The translations under genes and the position numbers were made by a program. The notes under the pieces are model-generated. The model was not told the DNA's origin, searched no databases, and worked only from the letters and a program-made list of their open reading frames with translations. From contig JAAOOA010000377.1 of NCBI GenBank assembly GCA_012861695.1, forward strand, positions 124,001 to 188,000: 64,000 bases of DNA, in the 5' to 3' direction. Of the stretch, positions 1 through 10,985 are shown one piece after another (the stretch's first letter is position 1; each line of letters opens with the position of its first letter). This stretch comes from Trematomus loennbergii. Taxonomy: Eukaryota > Chordata > Actinopteri > Perciformes > Nototheniidae.

Positions 1-1317
1 TTAAGTACGCCAAATCTCCACCCTCCATAATGCTTCATTTGCTTGATAGTTTCAAACGGCAGTGATGACAGTTACAGTAGGCTACTACAGTACGTAGTAA
101 AACTGATGTTGATGTGATTGATGGGATGGCAGTGTCTAATCAAATCGCCAGCCGCCTCTGAAGGGAAGCCAGAGGCCCTGGCTTCCCTTGGCATGGCCCT
201 GACCAATCACAGGTTGGCAGGGGCATCACGTGGGCCTCATCTGATTGGTCAATCCCTCCATTTTTTTTCACCAAGGGAAGCCCGATTCGGCTGGCCTCCT
301 CTCGCAACAGTGAATGCAATCTACTGTTTCACCATAACATCTAGAGGGGCGCTGTTTGTTTCACTCTTTGTAAAATACTCAATGAGAGTGGGGGAGAGAC
401 GGGCCGGCAGCAACACACAGCAAAGGAGAATTATCGAAACAAACCAAGTGTTTTTAATTATTTATTTAAATTATAACTACAATCCGAGAAAACAGGGGAA
501 GCCTGGCTTCCCTTGGCCTCCGGGAGAAAATGCCACTGGTCGCCATGGCAACGGCATTTGAAGAAATCTCAAAACTGTCCCATAGATGTCTTCACGGCTG
601 GACTGTTAGCACACATGTGAAGTTTTAGCACTTTTTGAACATTTTCATAGGAGTTATAGCGACATCGTCTTCTATGGCGAGGGATGCGTTCTATGGAAAC
701 GGCATATGGTGAGATCTCAGATTTGGCGTAGAGCTGTTGAGGCATGGACCGGTAATGTAGGGTTTGGGAATTATGGCAGTTTGAAAAAAGAATATGAAGG
801 CACATTTCAAGATTTCCTACCCTCTACCTGTGACATCACGCACTCTAACTTAACGAGCTGTGCAATGTTAAAGTTCAAATGTTAAAAATGTGATGTATTA
901 TGGGATGTATCTCTGTAATTATGAAAGTTATGAATGATAAAAGTAATAGCGCCCGATTCCGACCGAGCTGAACGTTTTGATGTTTGAACGGAGTTTCTGC
1001 AATGTTGAATGTGGGAGGAGAAGAGGGACAAAAATAATTGGATGGAATAATAAACTTTTTGTCCGTAGCATACATATAGTTGGAATACTGTATCAGCATT
1101 CCCACTAAACTACACAGAATCACACTACACACCTACGCAATGATTACATTCAGGCAGACTGTAGAATACAACCTCTTTGGACAATATATTATTGAAACAA
1201 GCTACAAAATGTAATACCTTGGAAAATGCCTTTTAATATTTTTTAACAGCCTTAATTTTCGCTAAATTGATTTATCAACTTTTAATACTTTTTAAGACCC
1301 CGCGGACACCCTGGGTT
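1..1317. other. Repeat-like left edge, no gene recognised
   Basis: Positions 155-530 contain several copies of gggaagcc in both orientations (for example gaagccagaggccctggctt, a local inverted repeat), suggesting the end of an unclassified element. Positions 569-1310 are ordinary AT-rich sequence with no supported exon on either strand. Confidence 0.4.
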
Positions 1318-3127
1318 GGATGATAATTAGAAATGCTTGCAGCCTGCAGTTTCTCTCACCACCACAGAGGGGTGCATTCTCTCCTCACAGTACATCACCA
1401 CCCCCACTGATGTATTATATTTTCAGATGTTGTAAAGTAAAGTATAAAGTATATATTCTATACATGCATTCACAGCATTACATCTCCAGGACAACTGGGA
1501 CAATTATACTCTTTCAAAACAATATAAAAACGCATTTGTGTGCAATGAGGTAACATGAACACAATGAAATTATAATGATGTATTTATTGAACCAACAATG
1601 GACTTCACATGATACTAAAACAAATGAATGATTAAAACAGAAATGGGAATCATAGTGGATTCACAGTGCACAAACAGCAGTCAGGCTGCAGATCATTCAA
1701 CAGGAACCCCAACACTTTAAGAACAAGCTGCTCACAGACAGGGCGCCATCTTGTGGCAGCACATGCTCTAAATATTGAGAGATATATGTAAATAAAACAA
1801 AGGACACAACATTTTCTTTAGCAAATGTGGCAGTGACTGACTGATTAACACAAGTCATGAACATGAACACACTTACTGAGATGACCTTTTCTTTGGTAAC
1901 ATTAAGCTGTCTTTGGCTCTTTTCTGCTGTAACAATGTAAATGTACCCTCTGTGGGACTAATGAAGGTATTCTGATTCAGATTTTCGACTCAAAACCACT
2001 GAGTAAACAGCAATACTGTCTATACTAATAACATATAAACAAATCAAACGTTCATACAATCCCCCTGTCCTGGTGAGCTCCCCTTTATGCTTCCCTGCTC
2101 CCCTACACCACCCAGTGTTCAGGAGAATATTACAACAGATTAACAAATAAAACATACAGATAAAATGGCTGCAACAAAGATAACATGTATTTATGATCAC
2201 TCACTGAAACCCAAACAATTTGTCAGCATAAATGAGTCAAAGTCAACTAGATAGAAATTCTGTTTCTCACCATCCCAAAGAATACAAATATATAAAAGGA
2301 AATATATAAATACTGTACATACACACCTTTACACCCAAGAAACAAATATACATATACACACATTTAGAGGCAAGTTTAGTGCTTTAAACAGATGAAGTCA
2401 TTATCGTGGGTGACTTCAATATTCATGTGGACAACAATAAAGATAGCCTTACTATTGCATTAAACCCTCTATTAAACACATGTAAAATGTGTGATATAAA
2501 AATCATTTGTGATTGATTGATTAAACATTTTCCATAGCATGATTGATTTAATACATTTATTTACTCACTGAAAAACAATCCATGTTAAAAAGACGCACCT
2601 CCACCAACTGATCTGTACATTACTGAAGTTATTTAACTTAAAGTCCATAAAACAGACAAAGTTTAATCTGCACCTTGAGGTTTGGTTCAACTATTGACTA
2701 TTAAAAAGTCAAAACATTCTACTAGCACAGCGTAAAGCAAATACTCACAAACATTTCAATGATCTGTTCTGCAAGGTTAGGTTTGGAAACAATATATTTC
2801 CTTTTGGGCGGGCATATATAACACGGCATAACACCGGAGCCCCGCTGTGGGGAAACTGGCGCTGTCCTGAGTTTGTTCTAATCTGTCAAAATGACAGACG
2901 GCTTTCAGATCTTTCCGTCATTGTTAAAAATTATTCGGTTAACGCGACCTCTGGCAAAGAAACAAAACTATGGGATGGGTTATAAAAAATACTCACAAAG
3001 TGGAAATGTCTCAATGAGTGGCCTGATTGACCCTGTGTAGAATTATCATCCAGAAATCTGCTGTTCAATGAAGAGGACATGATGCTCTATCGGCTGACGT
3101 GATGATGATGATGAGTCAGTATGAAGA
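1318..3127. other. Left arm of GIMAP block A (3' flank of the pseudogene)
   Basis: This non-coding stretch is shared with copy C from about 44215 (gcttgcagcctgcagtttct) and with copy B from about 11580. It contains a short fragment of LINE endonuclease at about 2390-2520. The same left-edge text also occurs at 20205, right of block B, which suggests the duplicated unit was once tandem. Confidence 0.6.
2390..2520 (+). pseudogene. LINE endonuclease fragment in block A
   Basis: The + strand reads DEVIIVGDFNIHVDNNKDSL, matching the GDFN catalytic-loop region of the apurinic-type endonuclease of non-LTR retrotransposons. Only about 40 residues remain, ending in stops. The same fragment lies at the same place in blocks B and C, so it predates the duplication. 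Confidence 0.6.
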
Positions 3128-5088
3128 TCATTGGGTGCACTCTTTTGTTTTTCAGTTCTTGTTCAAGGTTTTCTTCATGTGTTCTGTTTCCTGCAAGCGC
3201 CTGCTTATATCATGTTTTCTTCAGCTAGTTTTCTGGCCTCCTCTTCATATTTCAACTTAATTTCTTCCAGTTCTTTATTAAAGTTTTCCTCCATTCGTTT
3301 TTTCCCCTCTCCTCCTGTTCTCTTCTCTTTCTATCTTCTTCTTTTCTTAGTTCATGTTTTCTTTCTCCTGCTCGTACTCTTCTTGCATCCTTTGAAGTCT
3401 TGTTTTCTCCTTTGTCGTATCTTTTCATTTTCTTGTTGTTGTCTGATCCGCGCTGCTTCTCTCTTCTCCCATTTTGCTTTTGCTTTTTATCTGTTCTTTG
3501 TTGTGATCTCTTTCTTCGTCAAGTTTTTTCTCCCATTCCTTTCGTTGTCTTTCTTCCTGCCTTTTCTTCTCCTTCTCCTCTTCCACTCTCTTCTCCTCAT
3601 CTCTCTTTCTCCTCTCGTTCCTTGTTGATATTTTCCTCCATTTCTTGAAGCTGTCTGGCTTTCTTCTGCTCACTTTCGTCTCTCTCTTGTTTCATTCTTC
3701 TCTTCACTGCTTCCATTTCCTCCTCGTGTTTTCGTTGCAGCTCCTCCCTCTGTCTCTGTATTTTTCTCCTTCTCCTTCAGGATCTTCTCCACTTCCTTCT
3801 TTATGGCCGCCTCGGCCTCTTGAAACATCTCTGAGGTGAAGCAGCTGCCGCCATTTTCCTTCAGCATTTTGTTGGTCTTCTCCATCAGCTCACTGACTTG
3901 CCTGCGGTCGGTCTGATCTTGTTATTGAAGACTTGGTATCTCCCTCCACAGTCATTATCAGTTGTTTCAAGAGGTCATCAGATTGTATGTAACTCTTTAT
4001 TGTTCCACCCTTCAGCTCATCTCCTCTGGTGAATATAGGGATGATGAAATCTCCAGATCTCTTGCCAAACATTTTTTGATCAGTTTCACGGTGTCTATTT
4101 CCTCCTGGGTAAATCGTCCGATCTGCAGCACCAGTAAGAACACATGAGGTCCAGGAGACAACAAGCTGATGCATTTCCCCATCTCCTCTTGAACATCATC
4201 ATTGGACAGTGTCGTGTCAAAGACCGGGGGTGTCCACCACAGCGACAGGACGTCCATCAATCTCTCCTGTTGCTTTCGTGCAAAGCCTGGTCACTGACTT
4301 TGGGCTGGCAGTTGATTTAAAATATTCTTTGCCCAAAATGGTGTTTCCAGTTGCACTCTTCCCACTGCCAGTCTTCCCAATCAGCACCATCCTGACACAC
4401 CTCTGTTCTGACTTTCATCATCATCTCCCTCCTGAGTTTTCTTTTTAACGTCTTGCTGTTCAGCTTTAAGTCTTCGGATAGTGTTATCCAGCTCTACAAC
4501 CTTCTCCATCTGAGCCTTGGTGAACATCTTCATTGTAAAGCTCCTAGATCTCTACGTCTCATCTTTAGCACAGCATCCAACAGCTCTGCGATCTGCTGCC
4601 GGTCCTTGATGTTGAGAACAACATGTCTTCCTCCACATCTCTGACGGAGTCCTGGAGGTCCTTGTTCTCCTTTAGAAGTTAACAACAGCTGGAGCTGTAG
4701 GATCTGACTCCACAGTGGACAGAATCAAGGTGAACTCGTTGACTCGAGAGCTGAATGTGTTCTGGAGGGTCTCTAACTCTCCCTTGTCTTCATCAGTGAG
4801 GGGACCCACAGTAGGACCAGGATGAAGGCATGGACGCCTTCAGGATCACAGAGGGAGATACACCTGGATGATTCCTCCATCACTTCCTCCTGAGGTTTTC
4901 CACACAAAGCAGGGAGCTCCACCAGGGAAACCCTTCGTCCACACACCTCTCCCTGATGTTTGACACACTCTGAGGAGTTGGAGACTGAAGGAAGCTCTCT
5001 CTGACCTAAAATGACCTCGGCTGCTGAAGTCTCCCTGCTCCTTTCCTCCCACACAGAACCAGGTTTAAAGCTGGTTTGGCCTCAGACA
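3128..5088 (-). pseudogene. gimap8-like: GIMAP8-like A, main exon lacking AIG1 domain 1
   Basis: This is a paralogue of B and C on the - strand. The intron acceptor and first codons (SVSE) are kept, but the next residues are [15 protein letters not shown], the beginning of domain 2. About 590 bases covering domain 1 and the linker are therefore gone. Domain 2 (about 5080-4480), domain 3 (about 4400-3890, with intact GKTGSGKSA) and the Lys/Glu-rich coiled coil (3885-3130) are recognisable. The stop TGA is at 3130-3128, after a TGC ACC CAA end similar to C. At least six frame changes are present, for example AAG to AG in the domain 2 P-loop. Because single-base deletions are common in this assembly, the calls that count most are the missing domain and the damaged acceptor of the start exon. 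Confidence 0.7.
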
Positions 5089-5462
5089 CTGAAAAGGAAA
5101 ACACAGAATTAGAAAAACTACTCTTCAACCAAAAACTGAATTGGGTAATTGAAACCAATAAAAGGGTTACATATTTTAAAAGGTGGACTTGAGTAAATGT
5201 GTCAGCTGTTATCTCAAAACTAGCAAAATCAACAGAGAGCTTGCATACATTCAATGGAGAAAAAAAGGATAGTGTACCCATAATCTAAAAAACTGTGATT
5301 TTAGATGTTAATTTACATTAAATATTTTTTGACTCAGTTCTGTTAAACTCACAGGAAGGTGGCAGTAATCCATAGCTGTTGCTCCTCTTCAAAGGTTGAA
5401 AATCTTCTGACACTAAAAGAATCCAAACATTCACAACATATTTCATGAATACTTGAGGAACC

Positions 5463-6151
5463 AATAGGCGCGTTCACACCGCAGTACTTTTCCCACTTTA
5501 GTTCCGATATAGTTCCGAAATGTCGCGTTCACACCAAAAAGAGCCGGAACAAAAATTAGTTAATGAGAACTTTTTTTACCCCCTTTTCCGTCCCTGCTAG
5601 AGAGCAGGTACTTTCGTGGGAGAAAAAGGTTCCTACTTCTGATTGGCTGGGCGGATTGCAAACCACTCCCCGTAAAACTCCCAAAAGGTTTTGTGAAGCC
5701 GCCATTTTATTATCCTCGCATTAGCATTATTAGCATTAGCATTAGCCCAGCGCAGAAACGCAGAGAGACTAACTTATGGCAACACAAAAGAAAAATGGGA
5801 GCGGTGGAGATGAGGAGGTGTCGGCGTTCTGGCGATTTACTCGGAAGGCTTCAGTAGAAGCTGCAGGGAGTCCCAGCAGCTTCTACTGAAGCCAGTCCCC
5901 AACTCCGGGGACTTCCGACCGGGGACTTTGGGTGGCAGTATACGCCGTGAAGTTGTTTGCGGCCTGCCAGTAAACCCAAAGCAGAAGAAGAAGAAGTGAC
6001 GTCAGCGGCTTCATTTGCCTAATCCTTCCCCCAGGAACTTATTCCGGTGTGAACACGATCTGTACTTAGTTCATGAGAACTAAAGAGTTCTCATGAACTA
6101 TGTTCTCATGAACCTTTGTGGGAAAAGTACTGCGGTGTGAATGTGCCTATT
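5463..6151. mobile_element. Inverted-repeat element (MITE) in block A
   Basis: The ends aataggcgcgttcacaccgc and its complement gcggtgtgaatgtgcctatt are about 33 bases long with two mismatches. A related copy in the opposite orientation lies at 42782-43456. It contains a hairpin at 5847-5893. No protein is encoded. The superfamily is uncertain; a 3-bp TSD is possible. Confidence 0.6.
5847..5893. repeat. Hairpin in MITE
   Basis: Two perfect 18-base arms (ggcttcagtagaagctgc and its complement) are separated by 11 bases. It is the counterpart of the hairpin at 43027-43073. Confidence 0.7.
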
Positions 6152-6610
6152 GGTTGTTCTTTTTAAATGACGTCAATATATGTTGTGTAATATATCACAA
6201 TAAACAGCATATTCACAGAAATGTTACTAAAGTACAGAGGTTAGAATTCTTTATATTAATTATCGACAATCAGAGATGGGGTCGTTACTCAAAAAAAGTA
6301 ATATATTACATATTACTTATTACTTTTTTAAAGAGTAATGTATTACTTTACTTCGTTACTCTCTACATAAAGTAACTTGTTACTTTACTAGTTTCTTTAC
6401 ACTACTTTTGCGTTACTCTGCAACAGCCTATAGCCAAAACTTAAAACGTAGGCCTACATGTGCACATATAACAATTACTATTGCAATAAGGAAGAAATAA
6501 CACAAGTTAATAACGGTGAACATTCTAGTGTTTGCTGCTTGTTCGGAGTCGGCACTCACTCAACATCATCACTCTGGGTTCGGGGGTCTTTAGCTACTCG
6601 CTTCGTGTTA

Positions 6611-7155
6611 CGGCCCGTCCACACAGCAGCGTTAAAAAAATCTTCCAATGCTTCTGCCCATTCACTTTGAATGGGTGACGTCACTTTGCCTCACTTTTCG
6701 CCGAACTGCATTGTGGGAAGCAGAGCGGAGATTTCCAGGCATCTCAGGATTCAAAAGTTGAGCAATGTTCAACTTTTGAAGCTGACAGTGCAAGCGCTAG
6801 CCAATCAAACCGCATGTATGCTGGGAGAGACATACCGCAGGTCATTTCCTCATATTCCAAAACATGGAGGAGAAATTAGCGGTAGGGAATCACCCGGTGC
6901 TTTATGACCAGTCCCTATTTACCTACCGGGATATAAACCGGAGGAGCCAGGCATGGAGGGAGGTGGCAGAGACAGTGGTATGTTTTCGCCTGTTTGGGGA
7001 GTTTATATCCAGTTTACTTCGGGCTTTTTTGCTTCGTATGTCGGGGGCGGGAGATTCATGTGATTGGTTGTTGGTCGCGTTGCTCGCAAAAAATCCCCAA
7101 GCTTCAGATACGCCCACCTCCAAGATTTTTTTAACGCTGCTGTGTGGACGCTCCG
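6611..7155 (+). mobile_element. PIF/Harbinger-like short element, copy 1
   Basis: The terminal inverted repeats are CGGCCCGTCCACACAGCAGC and its near-complement ending GTGTGGACGCTCCG. It is flanked by TTA on both sides (6608-6610, 7156-7158). The third tandem unit has the empty site at about 9229 with a single TTA. The 545-bp length and 3-bp TSD fit PIF/Harbinger. It carries a MADF-like exon. Confidence 0.7.
6864..6977 (+). pseudogene. MADF (Myb/SANT-like) first exon carried by the Harbinger-like element
   Basis: ATG at 6864 opens MEEKLAVGNHPVLYDQSLFT then YRDINRRSQAWREVAETV, followed by a possible donor gtatgt. NHPVLYD, YRD and AW..VA are the core of a MADF domain, the DNA-binding partner encoded by PIF/Harbinger elements. 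Only this first exon is present; no downstream exon lies within the element. Confidence 0.6.
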
Positions 7156-7922
7156 TTAACATGTTGCCTCTGCAGGTGCTTGGAGAGGTTTGATGTTGTT
7201 GTGTTTGCAGCAGTCCACCTTACCGTCACATTCTTGTCATTTCTTCTGACAGATTAAAAATAATGGGCATACCTCCACCCCTCGAAAGTAATAGCTGTTT
7301 ATGTCTCTGTCTCAGTCTGCAGCTCAACCCCTGTGACAGCTGCATCTTAAATAATTAAACATTTTGACTCAGTTCTGTTAAACTCACAGGCAGGTGGCAG
7401 TAGTCCATAGCTGCTGCTCCGCTTCACAGGTTGCAAATCTTCTGACACTAAAAGAAATCAGAACAGGTTTCACAACATATTTCATGAATACTTGAGAAAG
7501 CATTGGTTGTTCTTTTTAAATGACGTCAATATATGTTGTGTAATATATCACAATAAACAGCAGATTCACAGAAATGTTACTAAAGTACAAAGGTTAGAAT
7601 TCTTTATATTAATTATCCACAATCAGAGATGGGGTCATTACTAAAAAAAAGTAATATATTACTTCGTTACTCTCTACATAAAGTAACTTGTTACTTTACT
7701 AGTTTCTTTACACTACTTTTGCGTTACTCAGCAACAGCCTATAGCCAAAACTTAAAACGTAGGCCTACATGTGCACACATATAACAATGACTATTGCAAT
7801 AAGGAAGAAATACACAAGTTAATAACGGTGAAAATTCTAGTTTTTGCTGCTTGTTCGGAGTCGGCACTCACTCAACATCATCACTCTGGGTTCGGGGGTC
7901 TTTAGCTACTCGCTTCGTGTTA

Positions 7923-8466
7923 CGGCCCGTCCACACAGCAGCGTTAAAAAAATCTTCCAATGCTTCTGCCCATTCACTTTGAATGGGGTGACGTCACTTT
8001 GCCTCACTTTTCGCCGAACTGCATTGTGGGAAGCAGAGCGGAGATTTCCAGGCATCTCAGGATTCAAAAGTTGAGCAATGTTCAACTTTTGAAGCTGACA
8101 GTGCAAGCGCTAGCCAATCAAACCGCATGTATGCTGGGAGAGACATACCGCAGGTCATTTCCTCATATTCCAAAACATGGAGGAGAAATTAGCGGTAGGG
8201 AATCACCCGGTGCTTTATGACCAGTCCCTATTTACCTACCGGGATATAAACCGGAGGAGCCAGGCATGGAGGGAGGTGGCAGAGACAGTGGTAGGTTTTC
8301 GCCTGTTTGGGGAGTTTATATCCAGTTTACTTCGGGCTTTTTTGCTTCGTATGTCGGGGGCGGGAGATTCATGTGATTGGTTGTTGGTCGCGTTGCTCGC
8401 AAAAACCCCAAGCTTCAGATACGCCCACCTCCAAGATTTTTTTAACGCTGTTGTGTGGACGCTCCG
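7923..8466 (+). mobile_element. PIF/Harbinger-like short element, copy 2
   Basis: It is nearly identical to the copy at 6611-7155, with the same ends and TTA flanks (7920-7922, 8467-8469). The MADF exon runs 8177-8290 with donor gtaggt. Its presence inside two tandem units shows it was duplicated with them. Confidence 0.7.
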
Positions 8467-8934
8467 TTAACATGTTGCCTCTGCAGGTGCTTGGAGAGGT
8501 TTGATGTTGTTGTGTTTGCAGCAGTCCACCTTACCGTCACATTCTTGTCATTTCTTATGACAGATTAAAAATAATGGGCATACCTCCACCCCTCGAAAGT
8601 AATAGCTGTTTATGTCTCTGTCTCAGTCTGCAGCTCAACCCCTGTGACAGCTGCATCTTAAATAATTAAACATTTTGACTCAGTTCTGTTAAACTCACAG
8701 GCAGGTGGCAGTAGTCCATAGCTGCTGCTCCGCTTCACAGGTTGCAAATCTTCTGACACTAAAAGAAATCAGAACAGGTTTCACAACATATTTCATGAAT
8801 ACTTGAGAAAGCATTGGTTGTTCTTTTTAAATGACGTCAATATATGTTGTGTAATATATCACAATAAACTGCATATTCACAGAAATGTTACTAAAGTACA
8901 AAGGTTAGAATTCTTTATATTAATTATCCACAAT

Positions 8935-9897
8935 CAGAGATGGGGTCATTACTAAAAAAAGTAATATATTACTTCGTTACTCTCTACATAAAGTAACTCG
9001 TTACTTTACTCGTTTCTTTACATTACTTTGGCGTTACTCGGCAACAGCCTATAGCCAAAACTTAAAACTTAGGCCTACATGTGCACACATATAACAATTA
9101 CTATTGCAATAAGGAAGAAATAACACAAGTTAATAACGGTGAACATTCTAGTGTTTGCTGCTTGTTCGGTGTCAGCACTCACTCAACATCATCACTCTGG
9201 GTTCGGGGGTCTTTAGCTACTAGCTTCGTGTTAGCATGTTGCCTCTGCAGGTGCTTGGAGAGGTTTGATGTTGTTGTGTTTGCAGCAGTGCACCTTACCG
9301 TCACATTCCTATCCTTTCTTCTGACACATTTAAAATAATGGGCATACCTCCAGCCCTCGAAAGTTATAGCTGTTGATGTCTCTGTCTCAGTCTGCAGCTC
9401 AACCCCTGTGACAGCTGCATGTGGAAAACCCCTCTCGTGACTTGAAATATTTAAAATGTTAAAAGTTAGACCTATCACATTTACCAATCTTATCTACCCC
9501 TGGAACTAGCTAAACTAGTTATACATGTTTATTATTTACTGTCGTGTCGGGTGACTCATTACTGATCAGTGAGCTGCATGAGACACAGGCGAGCAGGAGA
9601 GAGAGAGGGAGAGGGAGAGAGGCTCCTTGTATTAAACCCGCCGTGTTATTATCCAAAGTTACTGTAAACTTCTGAATAATGTAGTAACTACTAGTCTAGT
9701 ATGTCAAAGGGAGAATCTAGTAATTTTTTCGCACAATGTTAGTAACTATAGTGTGATTACTGATGTATAAAAGTAACGCGTTTCGCACAATGTTAGTAAC
9801 TGTAGTGTGATTACCGAATGTATAACAGTAACGCGTTTCATTACTCCGTTACCGACAAATGTAATATTATTACAGTAACGCGTTACACCCAACTCTG
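8935..9897 (-). mobile_element. hAT element with BED-finger exon, complete copy in block A
   Basis: It starts CAGAGATGGGGTCATTAC and ends GCGTTACACCCAACTCTG. It is flanked by the perfect 8-bp TSD tccacaat (8927-8934, 9898-9905), the hAT signature. Blocks B and C have the empty site. On the - strand 9179-9487 reads HYFKCVRRKDRNVTVRC and TTTSNLSKHLQRQHANTK, a BED-type zinc finger (C, then H-x-H spacing) as in ZBED/hAT transposases; no catalytic domain remains. Confidence 0.75.
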
Positions 9898-9923
9898 TCC
9901 ACAATAATACATTCTGAACTCAC

Positions 9924-9942
9924 CTGTTGATGCTGTCGCCAT
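9924..9942 (-). pseudogene. gimap8-like: GIMAP8-like A, start-codon exon remnant with broken acceptor
   Basis: The coding bases ATGGCGACAGCATCAACAG and the GTGAG donor match copies B and C. Upstream, the splice acceptor TGCAG of B and C reads TGCAC here: + strand g at 9950 where B and C have c. The intron to the main exon is 4.8 kb instead of about 0.5 kb because mobile elements and tandem duplications fill it. Confidence 0.6.
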
Positions 9943-10050
9943 AATGTCAGTGCAGGAACAAATCTATTTCAGCTGGAAACCAAATGTTCGGTTAAAGAAC
10001 CTAGGGAGAGTTTGAAAATAGGTTTGGCGTTAATAAAACAAAACATGCTC

Positions 10051-10438
10051 TTAAAGGTAGGGTAGGTAAGTTTGAGAAACCGGCTCGAGATCGCTAGAAT
10101 TTGAAAATACACAACCGGAGAAAATCTGCCACTTCCTTATAGAGCCCCTCCTCCAACACACGAACGCGCACATGACCAATGAGGGCACGAGATAAGTTTG
10201 TGCACAGATGGAAGGCTGACAGGCAGGTAGGCCATCCAGTTATTTTAGCTGGGCCGGCTAAAATGATTGGTCGTACTTTTTACAGTACTACGGCTTCCAC
10301 AGATGACATTTTTGCATGGATTTTTTTGTCAAAGCACTTAAGATATTCATTGCTATCGGGATGTTAAGAGCATTCCATGGAATATAACAAAAAGTGTATC
10401 TCGAGCCGGTTTCTCAAACGTACTTACCCTACCTTTAA
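10051..10438. mobile_element. TTAA-flanked MITE (piggyBac-like), copy in block A
   Basis: It is bounded by TTAA on both sides. Its roughly 35-base inverted ends start AAGGTAGGGTAGGTAAGTTT. Blocks B and C carry a single TTAA at the same point (cttaacaatc), which proves insertion with TTAA duplication, the piggyBac signature. It is one of five copies in the window. Confidence 0.75.
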
Positions 10439-10867
10439 CAATCTTTGTTTTTGAGACAATTTTATTTTTCGATTATTGTGAAACAATGACTTTGTCTAAA
10501 CAACGCTATGTTTCTATAAACTATAAGTGAAAATAAGTTTGGTATAATCATTAGGTTTGACGATGAGTTTGTAAAGAAATCAACTACCAATCCATGTTTT
10601 AGTTTTGTATAGTGGTGATGTTAGTGGTACAAAGTTAATGTGTTACGAGTGGCGCACCGTGGGGCTTTAGACAGTGCCTTCCGTAAACAATTGAAAAACA
10701 CATACAGTACACACACTTTACACGTCTCTGTTCCAGCCAAGGCAGCCATAATCTAATAATGCGCACATTATGCCAAACAGTCTCTCCCAACATTGATCAA
10801 TAAAGTAATCTATTATTAAACTGATGTCATTGTAGGCTCTAAAATGATAAGATAGTAATGTACTCAC

Positions 10868-10985
10868 CCGTCACTTGTAAATAAAGTCCATGCTACGCAG
10901 TTTGTCTGCCCGATTTGCATTGAGGAAGCGCGAGATGGTCCGCCAGGACAGGTAAATACGGCAACACAAATAGGACATTTGACAC
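10868..10985 (-). other. Possible leader exon upstream of GIMAP8-like A
   Basis: A - strand donor GACGG|GTGAGTA ends a stretch that does not match the leader exons of B or C. One frame reads LSWRTISRFLNANRADKLRS before a stop. It could be an unrelated exon or chance; support is weak. Confidence 0.2.

Larger units (their letters stand above)
5320..9900. repeat. Tandem triplication of GIMAP intron plus hAT segment
   Basis: Three units begin with the GIMAP-intron text tgactcagttctgttaaact at about 5320, 7365 and 8678. Each then runs into the left part of a hAT element (starts at 6270, 7624 and 8935). The second-to-third spacing is 1,313 bases. Units 1 and 2 stop inside the hAT at a point matching about 9420 and rejoin the intron text. 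Unit 3 holds the complete hAT. Unit 1 also contains the 5463-6151 inverted-repeat element. Confidence 0.75.

Noticed and set aside
118..561. A 147-codon + strand frame at the left edge
   Set aside because: It runs through local inverted repeats of gggaagcc, has no recognisable domain and no splice or start context; it is probably repeat sequence.
3131..3628. A 165-codon Phe/Leu/Ser-rich + strand frame resembling a membrane protein
   Set aside because: It is the complement of the Lys/Glu-rich coiled-coil tail of GIMAP copy A. The same shadow appears at 14116-14828 and 46344-46990.
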